A stretch of 64,000 nucleotides of DNA from NCBI RefSeq assembly GCF_029633865.1, contig NC_079224.1, positions 23,116,395 through 23,180,394 on the forward strand, in the 5' to 3' direction. Made by a program: the position numbers and the translations under genes. The stretch comes from Lampris incognitus. Lineage: Eukaryota; Chordata; Actinopteri; Lampriformes; Lampridae. Under the pieces are notes generated by a model. That model had not been told where the DNA came from and did not search any database. It worked only from the letters and a program-made list of their open reading frames with translations. Positions 39,671-50,912 of the stretch are shown here, one piece after another. Positions within the stretch are counted from its first letter, which is position 1; every line of letters begins with the position of its first letter.

Positions 39671-42039
39671 CAGGGGTCAGGAACCTTTTTGACTGGGAGA
39701 GCCATAAAAGCCAAATATTTCTAAATATATTTCATTGAGAGCCATATAGTATTTTTAACGTATAATAAATTAAATATGTGTTACTTTTAATGCGACTTCT
39801 GGTGCTGCATGGTTTTGCTGATGGCCTTGTAGTCTGGTTCATACGTGGTGAGGTTGAGCTTCATGCAGGCGTTGAGGCTTCCATCAGTTAAACGTGAGCG
39901 TAGGTTGGTCTTAATGTTCCTCATATGCGAGAATGACTGCTCACATGCATATGTTGAGCCAAACATGGTCAATACGGCAATACTCACACGCTGCATTGTG
40001 TGGTATGTCACAGGAAGCTCGTTCCAAGTTTTAAGAATCAGCTGGTCTTCAGGTTGAAGATTTTTCATTTCTGTCCACTTGTGTTCCCTCGCCAGCTCTG
40101 CTCGCTGTTGCGCAAGACTTTCCAACTCTCCATTAAGTGACTTGAACTTACTCATCCACATGTCTGATGCCTTCAGGTCAGCAACTTCCAGCTCAAAGTC
40201 TCCGATAGAGACCCCGAGGATGCATGTCAGGTCGATTTTGTCTACAACACACTCACGTGGATGAGTGATGAACTTGAAAAGACCAGTGCGCGCACGAAAT
40301 TCTCCAAAACGTGCTTTGAATGACTGCAGGAGATTGAACGTAAAGCCAGCTAGCTGCTGGAGATCCAGATGTTGAGTGGAGTCACTTGCTAAGCATGCAT
40401 CTCTAAATTGTTGCAGTCTTTCAAAGTGCAGAAGACGACCTGTTTCAATGTCCCTGAGAAAGACTTCCAGCTTGCTTTCAAATGCAAACACTGCTTGTTG
40501 AAGGGATGAGATTGTATTTCCAATACCTTGCATTTTCACATTGAGCTGGTTCAGATGGCCAGTTATGTCCACGAGATAGTGAAACTGCAGGAGCCAGTCA
40601 GTGTTGTCTAGCTCCTGACGCCTTTCATTTCAAGAAAAGTCCGGATTTCACTCAGGCAAGCCGCAAAACGGCTGAGCACCTTCCCCCTTGACAACCAACG
40701 CACGTTGCTGTGTAAAAGCAGACCGGGATAATGATTCCCAACTTCTTCTAACAGAGCTTTAAACTGGCGATCATTTAAAACTCGGGCAACAATAAAGTTG
40801 ACCACTCGAATGACCAGCGACATCACCTCACCAAGCTCCTGGCCACACGTCTGAGCGCAAAGCGCCTCCTGGTGCAGGATGCAATGAAAACTTAGGATGG
40901 CTCTCTTTTCATGTTCACGGAGAAGCGCTACAAATCCTTTGTTCTTCCCCAACATACAGGGTGCACCATCAGTACAGACAGAAATAAGTTTATCCATCGG
41001 TAGTTTTTTTTCTTTAGCAAACTTCATGAAAGACGTGAATAAATCCTCTCCTCTTGTTGTCCCTTTCATTGGCAAAACAGCCAAGCTTTCCTCACGCAGT
41101 GTGTCACCTGCAGCATACCTGGCAATGATACTGCACTGAGATAGATGGCTAACGTCTGTTGACTCATCTAACGTGAGAGAAAAGTATGTCCCGGCGTTTA
41201 TGTCCTTAATTTGTGTTTCCTCGACTTGATTTGCCATCATGATGCTACGATCGTGCACAGTTCTTGCTGACAGGGGCATGTCTTTTATTCGTTTGATTAT
41301 CTTGTCTTTATTTGGGAAGTCATCAAGCAGTTCATTGGCCACATCAAGCATGAATGTTTTGGCATACTCGCCATCTGTGAATGACTTTCCATTCTTTACT
41401 ATTGCCAAAGCCCCCGCAAAGCTAGCGGAATTCCCGTCACCTTGCTTGGTCCACACACGTAGTTGCTGCTGACTCGTCTGCACTCTCCGCTGTAGCTCCT
41501 CGCATGCCCTTTTCCTGCTGTCCCCCGCTGGATATTTCGATGCAAATGAAGCATGGTGCGTATCGAAGTGCCGCTTTATATTTGACCGTTTCATCGATGC
41601 AATTTTATCATTGCATATTAGACATACCGCAGATCCTGCTCTCTCCACAAATGCAAATTCCTCTGTCCACGCAGCCTGGAATGCACGGTAATCATCGTCT
41701 TTTTTTCTTTTCGCCATCTTTTCCGTTACAAGGGTTGAAGCGGATAAACTAGTTGGCTATCTGATAAAATTGATTTCTTCACCTTTACAATGACCGGACA
41801 TGCTCGCGAGCCATTGGTTCCCGACCCGACCCACGGGTGACCCGTGAAATTCATCTTCAAAACTAATTTCTGTTTACTTTAAAATGACACAGTATTATTA
41901 AGAAATATCACAAGTATTTTAAAATCAGTTCCAAACTGATTTTTTTAAAAATTTTTTTCAACTCAAAATTGTCTGGGAGCCATATGCCGTCACCGGAAGA
42001 GCCATATATGGCTCGCGAGCCATAGGTTCCCGACCACTG
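39671..42039 (-). mobile_element. hAT transposon, full length, inactive
   Basis: 2369 bp with terminal repeats CAGGGGTCAGGAACC and GGTTCCCGACCACTG (inverted, two differences). A perfect 8-bp target duplication GTCTAGTC lies at 39663-39670 and 42040-42047, the hallmark length for hAT. Subterminal repeats GAGAGCCATA and GAGCCATATATGGCTCGCGAGCC are seen at the two ends. It carries a transposase with one frameshift. Confidence 0.93.
39787..41717 (-). pseudogene. hAT transposase (ZBED5/GTF2IRD2-like lineage), frameshifted
   Basis: Two minus-strand frames, 41717-40608 (369 aa) and 40572-39787 (261 aa from its first Met). In order: BED-type zinc finger (CLICNDKIASMKRSNIKRH ... H), first catalytic Asp in SLTLDESTDVSHLSQC, second Asp in SVCTDGAPCMLGKNKG, C/H region SFHCILHQEALCAQ, and the C-terminal dimerisation region with the catalytic Glu (ACEQSFSHMRNIKTNLRSRL). 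The frame breaks near 40595-40610, just after FLEMKGVR; the downstream frame continues ELDNTDWLLQFHYLVD. A small deletion is enough to explain it. The copy is otherwise open, so it is probably young. Confidence 0.9.
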
Positions 42040-42254
42040 GTCTAGTCAGAAAGGCACGAACTGAGGAAGCCTCTTGGATGAGAGGCGAAACGTCTTCACG
42101 GATATATAGCAAGTCCAGTTGCACTTGATTCAACTCCTTTGGATAACCATGACCTGGATGAATGAGAACATTCACAGACATGTATCTTCATCTTAGCTGA
42201 CAGGGAGGGAGTATTACAGACATATTACAGACGGGGCCATAAAATATATTACTA

Positions 42255-42451
42255 TGTAGAGGAGCTCAAGCAGGAGTCGTGACAACTTTCTCTTTCGGCT
42301 ACACAACGTGCACCATTTATTCCTTCCACCATTACAACAACAACAAAAAACCCGCGCAGCAGAAGTGTGTCACTGTAAACCCGAACCGAGAAAACAGCAG
42401 CTGTAAACTACTAGCTCAATAAGGGAAATATGTATCCCCATAACCACTACA
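42255..42451 (-). repeat. 3' LTR of the CsRn1-like gypsy element
   Basis: 197 bp, TGTAGAGGAGC ... CCACTACA on the plus strand. Lacks the TAACGTTCC stretch present in the other LTR. Confidence 0.9.
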
Positions 42452-42472
42452 CACGTCCCCCCAGAATTCGCC

Positions 42473-45400
42473 TTAATACGAAAAGTCAGTGTGGCGAGGG
42501 GGGCGGATCTCTCTGCCCCAACGGCTCCGCTGAACAGGAGCTGGGGGTTGGTTAACCGCAGGCAAAGCAGCAGAGTCCTCACAGCTGGACCAGGGAAAGG
42601 GAGGGGCTGGGGAAGCAGGGGGCGGCTCGCCGGGGGAGGGGGGCAGAGCCGGGGGGCGCCCCCGCCGTAGGGGCAGGGCAAGACCAACAGGGCGGTCTAA
42701 GTCCAGGTGAGCAGGCTTGAGGCGGTCCACAGAAACCCGCTCCAGCCTGCTGCCAACCTCCACCACAAAGTGCTTATCTCCAGTGTCCCGTACCCGAAAT
42801 GGGCCGTCGTAGGGTGGCTGCAGGGGACCGCGGTGCGCGTCGTGACGGATGAAAACATATTCCGCCGACCGCAGCTCCGTGGGGACATAGGACAGAGCCG
42901 CCATGCTGAGAAGTGGGGACCGGTGCAAAAGCCCTGGCTTCCTCCTCCTGCGCAGTCCGTTGGCAGCTGGCGGACCAGGGAGCTGTGGCGGTGGGAAGGA
43001 AATCCCCCGGGACCCGAAGTGGCTGTCCGTAGATCAGTTCGGCGGATGAGGACTGGAGGTCCTCCTTGGGGGCCGTCCTGAGCCCAAGCATGACCCAAGG
43101 CAGTTTGTCGACCCAGCGGTCGTCCTTGAGGGTAGCCCGCAATGCGGCCTTCATCGAGCGATGGAACCTCTCGACCAATCCATTCGCCTGAAGGTGATAC
43201 GCTGTGGTGCGATGGAGCCTCACCCCTAAACCCGCGGCGATCTCCTCCCAGAGCGCTGACGTGAATTGCGGCCCTCTGTCCGAGGAGAGGTCAGATGGGG
43301 TGCCAAAGCGGGCGACCCAGGTTCCGATGAACGCTCGGGCAACCTCAGGCGTTGTCGTGGACGAAAGCGGGACGGCCTCTGGCCATCGCGTGGTCCTGTC
43401 GACCATGGTGAGCAGGTATGTGAAACCACGGGAGGGGGGTAGGGGGCCTACCAGGTCCACATTCACGTGGTCGAACCTCCCCTCAGGTACCATGAAAGGT
43501 ATCAGGGGCGCTTTGACGTGCCGGAGCACTTTGGAGCGTTGGCACTCCACACAGGTGTCAGCCCAGTCCCTCACATCCTTTCTGAGTCCATGCCAGACAA
43601 ACTTTGACGCCACCAACCTCTGTGAAGGCTTTCTGCCAGGGTGAGACAGCCCATGGACTGCGTCGAAGACCCGTCGCCTCCAAGCAGTCAGAACGACTGG
43701 TCGGGGCTGACCCGTAGAGACGTCGCACAGGAGCGTGGCGCCGGCGTCGTCGAAAGCCACATCCTCCAACTGCAGCCCTGTGACGGCGGTCCTGCATGCC
43801 TGCACTCCTGGGTCGGCGGCCTGGTCAGCCGCCATCTGGCTGTAGTCGAGTCCCAAATGGGCGGCACCAGCGATGGCCCGGGAGAGACAGTCAGCGACCG
43901 GGTTGGACTTCCCAGCGACATGCCTCACGTTGGTGGTAAACTCTGAGATATAGGCCAACTGTCGCTGCTGGCAGGCGGACCCCGGCCCTGCCACCTTGGC
44001 CATCGCGAACACCAGCGGTTTGTGATGGACGAAAGCCGTGAACTGACAGCCCTCCAGTAGGAAACGAAAGTGCCTAACAGCGAGGAAAAGGCCAAGCAGC
44101 TCACGATAAAAGGTGCTGTATTTGCGCTCTCTCAGGTTCAACTGCCGGCTGAAGAAGGCAAGCGGCTGCCACGCACCGCTCACCCACTGCTCGTAAACCG
44201 CGCCGACAGCGTAGTCCGAAGCATCCGTCGTGATGGCAATGGGCGCTCCAGACACAGGGTGTGCCAGCATCGCCGCGTCAGCCAGGGCGGCCTTCACATC
44301 CTTAAAAGCCGTGTCCCTCTCTGCAGACCAGTCCACAGCGTGTTTTGGGGCTGTGCCCTTCAGAGCCTCATATAGGGGGCGGAGGAGATCGGCAGCCCAG
44401 GGGATAAACCGGTGGTAGAAGGACACCATGCCAATGAACTCCCGGAGGGACTGGGCCGTGTGTGGGCGTGGAAAGTCTGCGACGGCCTCCACCTTAGATG
44501 GAAGGGGGGCCGCCCCGTCCTTGGTGACCTGGTGGCCCAGGAAGTCGATGGTGCTCAGACCAAACTGGCATTTGGCCGGGTTAACTATCAACCCGTGCAG
44601 GCTGAGTCTCTCGAAAAGGGCTCTGAGGTGGGACAAGTGCTCGGACACGGAGGTGCTAGCGACCAGGATGTCATCCAGGTACACAAAGAGGAAAGGCAGG
44701 TCCCGCAACACTGAGTCCATGAGGCGTTGGAAGGACTGCGCGGCGTTCTTAAGCCCAAACGGCATGCGCAGGAACTCGAACAGTCCGAACGGAGTTGTCA
44801 CAGCCGTTTTGGGGACATCAGCGGGATGAACGGGCACCTGGTTGTATCCACGGACGAGGTCCACCTTGGAAAAGATCACTTTCTCAGCGAGGTGGGCGGA
44901 GAAATCTTGGATGTGAGGGACCGGGTAGCGGTCCGGTGTTGTTGCGTCATTGAGCCGACGATAGTCACCACATGGACGCCACCCACCGCCAGGCTTAGGC
45001 ACTATGTGGAGGGGTGAAGCCCACGGGCTGCTGGAGCGACGGATGATGCCGAGGCGCTCCATGTTCTCAAAGTCTGCCTTGGCGACAGAGAGCTTGGTGG
45101 GGTCGAGGTGCCGAGCTCGGGCGTGCACCGGCGGGCCGGTGGTGACGATGTGGTGCTCAACCCCATGTTTGGTCGTAGATGACGAGAATGTGGGCTGAGT
45201 GAGGTCAGGGAACTCGGAGAGAAGATGGAGAAACACGTCCTCATTGGAGAGCATGCTGGACAGCCTGGCGGAGCCTGTATCGCTGAGTACACACGCGTGT
45301 GAAGCGAAGGTGACGGCGTCAATCAGGCGTCGATTCCTGACGCCCACCAGCAGCCCATGAGCACAAAGGAAATCTGCACCGAGGAGGGGAAATGCCACGT

Positions 45401-45627
45401 CGGCGGTGATAAAATCCCAGCTGAACCGCTGTCCGTTAAAACACATGTAAATGTGCCTCGTGCCGTACGTACGGATAGAGCTGCCGTTAGCAGCTTCCAT
45501 GGGAGGGCCGTGAGCGCCCGACAGGGCGTCCACACTCGATGCAGGTACGACACTCCTCTGCGCCCCAGTGTCGCATAGGAAACGCCGCCCCGAGATGGGA
45601 GTCTCGCAGGAAAAGTAGCCTGTTGTC
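42473..45627 (-). pseudogene. pol of the CsRn1-like gypsy element
   Basis: The main open stretch is 45533-42774, but its frame extends up through the protease, whose DTGA motif is at 45572-45561. Order: protease ([12 protein letters not shown]), reverse transcriptase ([19 protein letters not shown] in [13 protein letters not shown]), RNase H ([16 protein letters not shown]), integrase (zinc H-H-C-C ending [10 protein letters not shown]; Asp in VNVDLVGP, Asp in [10 protein letters not shown], Glu in NGLVERFHR). In RNase H the third catalytic Asp is replaced: FVHHKPLVF where the family has D-H-K-P-L. Near 42930-42980 the frame shifts; the C-terminal part continues in the frame of 42928-42473 ([20 protein letters not shown]). 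No chromodomain. Confidence 0.88.
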
Positions 45628-45784
45628 CTCCACGCCGACGCCCATGGCCACTAGTGAGCGCCGGCCTTGGTGTTTCCCGACGAGCTGAAATTGCATGGGG
45701 AGGTGCACTTTTTCGCCTTGGCCCCGAACTTTGCATGGTAAAAGCACAGGCCGGGCTCCCGTTGCCGACCGGGGGTTGCCGCGG

Positions 45785-46342
45785 CTACCACCATGGAGTC
45801 ACCAGGTGGTGGGGGTGGGCAGGGGTGAGCGCGGACGCGCAGTGCTGCTGTTGGCTGGCCAGGAAGAACTTGTCAGCTTCTTCAGCTAGCTTGCGGCAAT
45901 CGGTAATGCTGGTGTTAGCCAAAGCGGCCCGCACCTGAGCAGGCAGTTGTCGCAGAAATAGTTGTACAAAGAGGAAATCAGGTGTGTGCGCCGGTCCCAG
46001 CAGATTCAGCATTTTGTCCATGAGCTCGGATGGCTTGCTGCCACCCAAGCCTTGCAGAGAATAGAGACGGTGGGCCCTCTCGGCGTCGGAAAGTTAAAAA
46101 ATCTTCAAGAGGTGGTCTTTAAGCCCCTTGTATTTGTCTGCCGCCGGAGGATTTGTAAGGAGACTCACCACTCTAGTTGCAGTCGAACATCCGAGCGCCG
46201 ATACCACGTAGTAGTATTTAGTAGCATCATCCGTTATTTTGCGGATAGCAAACTGCGCTTCCGCCTGGGCGAACCATGTCGTTGCCGATGACTCCCAGAA
46301 CTCTGGCAATTTGAGAGAAACCGCGTTGATTTCGTCAACCAT
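45785..46342 (-). pseudogene. gag of the CsRn1-like gypsy element, with a stop codon
   Basis: Starts MVDEINAVSLKLPEFWESSA with the capsid motif TWFAQAEAQF, typical of this gypsy group. A TAA after KIF (46094-46096) interrupts the frame; the same frame continues LSDAERAHRLYSLQGLGG ... QLFLRQLPAQVRAAL. A single substitution in a T-rich stretch would account for it. Confidence 0.8.
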
Positions 46343-46384
46343 GTTCGTTCGAAAGACTGTCTCTGATAACTACCAAGAGACAAA

Positions 46385-46398
46385 CGTCGGGGTCACCA
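46385..46398 (-). other. Primer-binding site, tRNA-Trp
   Basis: Minus strand TGGTGACCCCGACG, one base from the 5' LTR end. It is the complement of the 3' end of animal tRNA-Trp (...CGTCGGGGTCA plus CCA), the primer used by the CsRn1 clade. Confidence 0.85.
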
Positions 46399-46399
46399 G

Positions 46400-46606
46400 T
46401 GTAGAGGAGCTAAAGCAGGAGTCGTGACAACTTTCTCTTTCGGCTACACAACGTGCACCATTTGTTCCTTCCACCATTACAACAACAACAAAAAACCCGC
46501 GCAGCGGAAGTGTGTCACTGTAAACCCGAACCGAGAAAACAGCAGCTGTAAACTAACGTTCCTACTAGCTCAATAAGGGGAATTATGTATCCCCATAACC
46601 ACTACA
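46400..46606 (-). repeat. 5' LTR of the CsRn1-like gypsy element
   Basis: 207 bp, TGTAGAGGAGC ... CCACTACA on the plus strand. Confidence 0.9.
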
Positions 46607-46791
46607 ACTACTCAATTAAAGTATTTCCGTTAGCTGTAAAGCTAAATGCTAACAGAGCTAAGTGACGCTAACTTCTTAACGTAATTTTAAAGTACACTTC
46701 CATGTAAATTCAACCTGTTCTCCTCAACTCTCTACCGCTAAATGACATGTAATAGACATATTACAGACGGGGCCATAAAATATATTACTAC

Positions 46792-47072
46792 TGTTAGAAG
46801 ACTAGACTAATATCTCTGCGCAGATGAAGTAGATTATTAAACCGTTATAAAGAATCGTACTGACTACCGAACTTCTGCTGGAGGGAAAAATGTAGCCTCC
46901 GTTTATTCGGTAGTTTGGGGAGATGAAGAAAAATGAACGGCGTCTCAGTGACGTAATCAATCCGCGCATGCAAGCGCAACACCGCCCATTTGTGGACAAA
47001 CAAAGTCGTAAACAAAATAATAGTACACAGTAACACATAGTCATACAAATACGCTGGTGTCATATCTCAACA
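46792..47072 (-). repeat. 3' LTR of the copia element
   Basis: 281 bp, TGTTAGAAGACTAG ... ATATCTCAACA. It lacks an 11-bp insertion (ACTTTATTTCT-like) found in the other LTR. Confidence 0.92.
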
Positions 47073-47167
47073 CTCCCACTTATGAATCATGAGCTTACTG
47101 TATACCTTTTCTTATTTATAGAACAAAAATAAAAATAAAACTTGGTATAACCCATACCACTCACATT

Positions 47168-49699
47168 TCACACACCAAACATTGCCTTAGCAAATGTCTT
47201 CAGTTTTACCTTGGATGCGGGCTTCGTCATTACATCCGCAACCATTTTGTCTGTAGGGCAATACACCAATGACATCCTTTCCTCTCTTATGGTAGACCTT
47301 ATAAAGTGGTATTTGATATCCACATGTTTGCAGCGTTGCCTACACACCGGGTTCTTCGCTAAAGCTATTGTCCCCTGGTTGTCCTCATAAACCACTGTTC
47401 TCTTGTATTCATATGAATCAATACCTCCCAGTAACTGTTCAACATAAATACATTCCTGGATGGCTAAAGCCAGAGCCATATACTCCGCCTCGCACGTAGA
47501 AAGTGCCACAGTAGCTTGTTTCTTGGCTTTCCAAGAGATAAGTGCACTTCCCCTGCTCATGCTCACACAGTAACCTGATGTGCTGCGTCTATCCGCAGTA
47601 TCTGAAGCCCAGTCGGCATCACTATATGCCTGTAAACCAAGCTTCTCGTCGCTCTTCCTGTAACAGAGCTGTTTGTCTGTGGTGCCCTTAAGGTAATGAA
47701 ACACATGTTTTACTGTCACCCATTGCTCTTCAGTAGGCTCTGCAAAATGCTGAGATAGCTTGCTCACAACAAAACATAAATCTGGACGTGTACATGTAGC
47801 TAAGTATATTAGACTCCCGACCACCTCTCTGTACTTTTTCACATCTAACATTTTTGGTGCATCTTCTGAGTAGTCTAATTTCTGCTCACATGGGGTTTCT
47901 CTTACCCTGCACTCCTGCATATCAAAACGCTCCAATATTTTCTCAGAGTACCTTTGTTGTGAAACTGTTACACAGTTGGCGGACTGAGTGAAGTCCATCC
48001 CAAGAAAGCACTTTAACCTGCCCAGATCTTTCATCCTGAATTTTGTGGACAGCATCTTTTTCACTTTACTCAGCATCTCTGTGCTGCTTGATGCTATGAT
48101 AAGATCATCTACCCAGGTTATAATGATCGTTTTCCCTTCCTTTGACTCCTTGGAGTACACACAATGGTCTGATTGGTTTTGTGTAAAACCATCACCTGTC
48201 AAACACTCGTGTAACAGTAAATTCCAATTGCGGCCAGACTGCTTGAGGCCGTAGATTGACTTCTCTAGTTTACACACTAGTTTTTCTCCCTTCTCAATAT
48301 AACCCTCAGGTTGTTCCATGTATATGTCATAGTCTATGGGGGCATGAAGATAGGCCGTCTTTACATCCATCTGGTGTAAAATCAAGTCATACTGAGCCGC
48401 CTTCTGTAGAAGCACTCGAACACTTGTTAGGTTGGCTGTTGGCGAAAATGTCTCCCCATAATCCACCCCAGCTCTCTGGCTATATCCCTTTGCTACAAAT
48501 CTAGCCTTGTACTTGTTGTGTCCGTCTATATCTGTCTTTATCGAATACACCCACCTTCCTCCCACTATTTTCTTGCCCTCTGGCAATTTCGTAAGGGTGA
48601 ATGTTTTGTTGTCTCTTAGAGACTCCATTTCCTCGTCCATTGCCCTGGACCACTTTTCTGATTCTGGCGATTCCATGGCCTCTTTAAAGGTCAGAGGGAC
48701 ACCGCACACTGCCCTGTATGCATAATCTATAGTAGTGAGTGAGCTGTCATCACTGTCACCCTGACTATAGTCAGTCAGATATCTCGGAGGGTTGCGTTCC
48801 CTTTGGGGGTACCTCCCACTGGCTGAGGCTTGTGATGTCACCCTTGGGTGCTCCTCGTCATCATCCTCGGGTGCTGATGGTGTACCGTCAGTCTGTACAT
48901 TTTTCTGTACTCTGTTTTGGGTAAACTTCCGTTCTATGCATACTGCACACTCTTTGTCAGGTTTACACACTTTACCCTTTATATGCATACCATCAGTGAT
49001 ATCCTGTAGCTTTATGATATCGTCATAGTTGCAGTGGCCCATTATCTCATGCCAAGTTTCTATATCATGGCTCACATGGCACGTTTCAACAACACATTCA
49101 GTTTGCAAATAGTACATTTTCCCCTGTACAAAAATGTCAAACCTGGTACCATCCGGTGACATCAGGGCACCTCTGCCCTCTTCGAAGAACACACTGGCTC
49201 CGTGTGCTGTCGCAGACTTCACAGAGAAGAGCTCTTGGGGGTACGATGGAATATATAGTGCGTTCCGCAGTGTCACTCTACACCGTCGCCCCTCACTGTC
49301 GAGCAGACATACCGTAGCATCTCCCCTGCCCTGCACCACACCAAAGGTGCGCTTACCGTCCGCCAGCTCCATGCAGTGTTTCTCTGGCTCGAATGAGCTG
49401 TCAAAGCTCTTGAACTTCTTCTTATCATTGACTATGTGGGAAGAAGCCCTACAGTCCACAATCATTCCTGGTTTGAACTGTTGCCGTCGTCCTGGTCCTG
49501 CTGAGCTGGTCTCTCCAGCCTGAACTCTGAAGATGTAGTTCTCTTCTTCCGCAGTATTCCCCGGTCCCTGACCTCGACCTGCTCCGTGACCACCGCCACC
49601 TTGCTCGCGTGCACATCTGGCTCCATCAGCGCGGTCATCTTCTTGCACACTTTGTCCGTGTGACCCTTGATCCGGCAGAAGCTGCACCACACGCTGCAT
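47168..49699 (-). pseudogene. pol of the copia element, integrase core deleted
   Basis: 843-codon open frame. The protease motif reads VDCRASSHIV, where D-x-G-A is expected, so Gly is lost to Arg. The GAG-pre-integrase zinc region is present (HEIMGHCNYDD ... ECAVCIERK). Directly after FTQNR it jumps to the acidic linker QTDGTPSAPEDDDEEHPR, skipping the D-D-E integrase core. Reverse transcriptase is complete (QMDVKTAYLHAPI, SIYGLKQSGRNW, TWVDDLIIAS), as is RNase H (YSDADWASD, STCEAEYMALA, YEDNQGTIAL, KYHFIR). It lies in the -1 frame relative to gag. The deletion keeps the frame open. Confidence 0.9.
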
Positions 49700-50427
49700 G
49701 AACAGTCCGATTTCCGATGGCCTTTGTCACCGCATCGCCAGCACACCGTTTGATCATCTTCTCCCTCACAGCGTTTCACTGGCTTTTTCTTAGGCGCTGC
49801 GTGGGCCTTCATCACCCTCTCGGACGTCTCGTCCGATGCTGTAGCATTAGCTACATCTTCTGCCGCCTCAAAGTTTCTCAATTTGGCCTTAAATTGTCCC
49901 AATGTCAACTCACTGTCGCCATGTGTCACCATTAGAGTGAATGGCTTATATCTCTCAGGTAACCCCCTGATCACCATGGCCATCATTAGTCCCTCACTCG
50001 GTGCTTCTCCCGCCCCTTTGAGAGCCGTAATGATTTGTTCAGCTCGGATAATGTATTCGGTTATCGTCTCATTATCAGCTTTCTTTAGCCCAGTCAATGT
50101 TACATACAGAGTGACAATCCGGGGTCTGCCCTTACCAATGTAATGTTCCCGCAACACCCGTAGACTCTCTCTACCGTTGTTCTTCGTTTCTCTGAAGATC
50201 AGTCCCAAGCTTTAGTTGTCCAATAAAGGCGCCAATGCGCAGTAGGCGTCCGCGTTCCGCTCCTCGTCTAGGGCCTGCTCTTCCGCTGTCAAAGGTCCCG
50301 CGGGCTCGGTAAGAATGGTGGTTTTCAGCCCCACACCATGCATGCAACAGAGCATTCGCTCTTCCCACAGTTCATACTCATCGGCCTGTCCGTTGAATGT
50401 GGGCCACCTGCTCTTCTTTCGCTCCAT
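49462..50427 (-). pseudogene. gag of the copia element, with a stop codon
   Basis: Starts MERKKSRWPTFNGQADEYEL. A TAA at 50212-50214 breaks the frame after LAPLLDN; the same frame continues SLGLIFRETKNNGRESL to two zinc knuckles, CWRCGDKGHRKSDC and CSFCRIKGHTDKVC. Two knuckles and the capsid motif identify a nucleocapsid-bearing copia gag. Confidence 0.85.
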
Positions 50428-50608
50428 CTCCCTAGGTAGCGTTAGCTTAGCTTAGCGTTCCGTTAGCTTCCCGATAGCTTCTCTCGATGCTAACTAGCTT
50501 CACACTTGCTAACTTGCTACTCCGTGGTAACCTGCGCGCATCCCGCCATCCGAGGTTATCACACTTCGTGTACTTCTTTTATCAAACTACTAAATAATCC
50601 AACGTTAT

Positions 50609-50622
50609 CTGGGCCCATAACC
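50609..50622 (-). other. Primer-binding site, internal initiator tRNA-Met
   Basis: The plus-strand CTGGGCCCATAACC directly abuts the 5' LTR and is identical to the anticodon stem-loop of initiator tRNA-Met (anticodon CAT). The RNA therefore pairs with an internal tRNA segment, as in Drosophila copia, which is primed by a half-tRNA. Confidence 0.85.
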
Positions 50623-50912
50623 TGTTAGAAGACTAGACTAATACTTTATTTCTATCTCTGCGCAGATGAAGTAGATTATTAAACCGTTATAAAGAATCGT
50701 ACTGACTACCGAACTTCTGCTGGAGGGAAAAATGTAGCCTCCGTTTATTCGGTAGTTTGGGGAGATGAAGAAAAATGAACGGCGTCTCAGTGACGTAATC
50801 AATCCGCGCATGCAAGCGCAACACCGCCCACTTGTGGACAAACAAAGTCGTAAACAAAATAATAGTACACAGTAACACAGTCATACAAATACGCTGGTGT
50901 CATATCTCAACA
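50623..50912 (-). repeat. 5' LTR of the copia element
   Basis: 290 bp, TGTTAGAAGACTAG ... ATATCTCAACA. Confidence 0.92.

Larger units (their letters stand above)
39276..42182 (+). mobile_element. Palindromic (Penelope-like?) element, copy E, split by a hAT element
   Basis: Left arm from AAAGGAGTTGAATCAAGTGC. The right arm ends after the hAT insertion with CAACTCCTTTGGATAACCAT and the tail ...ACATTCACAGACATG. The target duplication TATCTTCATC lies at 39266-39275 and 42183-42192. Without the hAT and its duplicated 8 bp the element is about 530 bp. Hammerhead-like boxes lie in the right arm (CTGAGGA 42061-42067, GAAA 42087-42090). The centre is enlarged by a 41-bp perfect hairpin at 39442-39530. 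Confidence 0.85.
42255..46606 (-). mobile_element. Ty3/gypsy retrotransposon, CsRn1-like, full length, inactive
   Basis: 4352 bp between LTRs at 42255-42451 and 46400-46606, with a 4-bp target duplication ACTA (42251-42254, 46607-46610). The minus-strand order is 5' LTR, tRNA-Trp primer site, gag, protease, reverse transcriptase, RNase H, integrase, polypurine tract TGGGGGGACGTG, 3' LTR. The primer tRNA and reverse transcriptase flavour fit the CsRn1 clade. A gag stop, an RNase H active-site change and a late pol frameshift disable it. The LTRs differ by a 9-bp indel and a few substitutions. Confidence 0.92.
46792..50912 (-). mobile_element. Ty1/copia retrotransposon, full length, inactive
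   Basis: 4121 bp between LTRs at 46792-47072 and 50623-50912, with a perfect 5-bp target duplication ACTAC (46787-46791, 50913-50917). Minus-strand order: 5' LTR, primer site, gag, protease, integrase zinc region, reverse transcriptase, RNase H, polypurine tract AAGTGGGAG, 3' LTR. The order integrase before reverse transcriptase, and the motifs, are copia. Disabled by a gag stop, a protease change and loss of the integrase core. Confidence 0.93.

Noticed and set aside
42707-45198. Several plus-strand open frames of 64-146 codons across the gypsy element
   Set aside because: Antisense shadows of the GC-rich pol frame.
46754-46791. Copia element seen as inserted inside the gypsy element
   Set aside because: The gypsy LTR and its target duplication end at 46610, before the copia element begins. 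They lie in separate tandem target copies.
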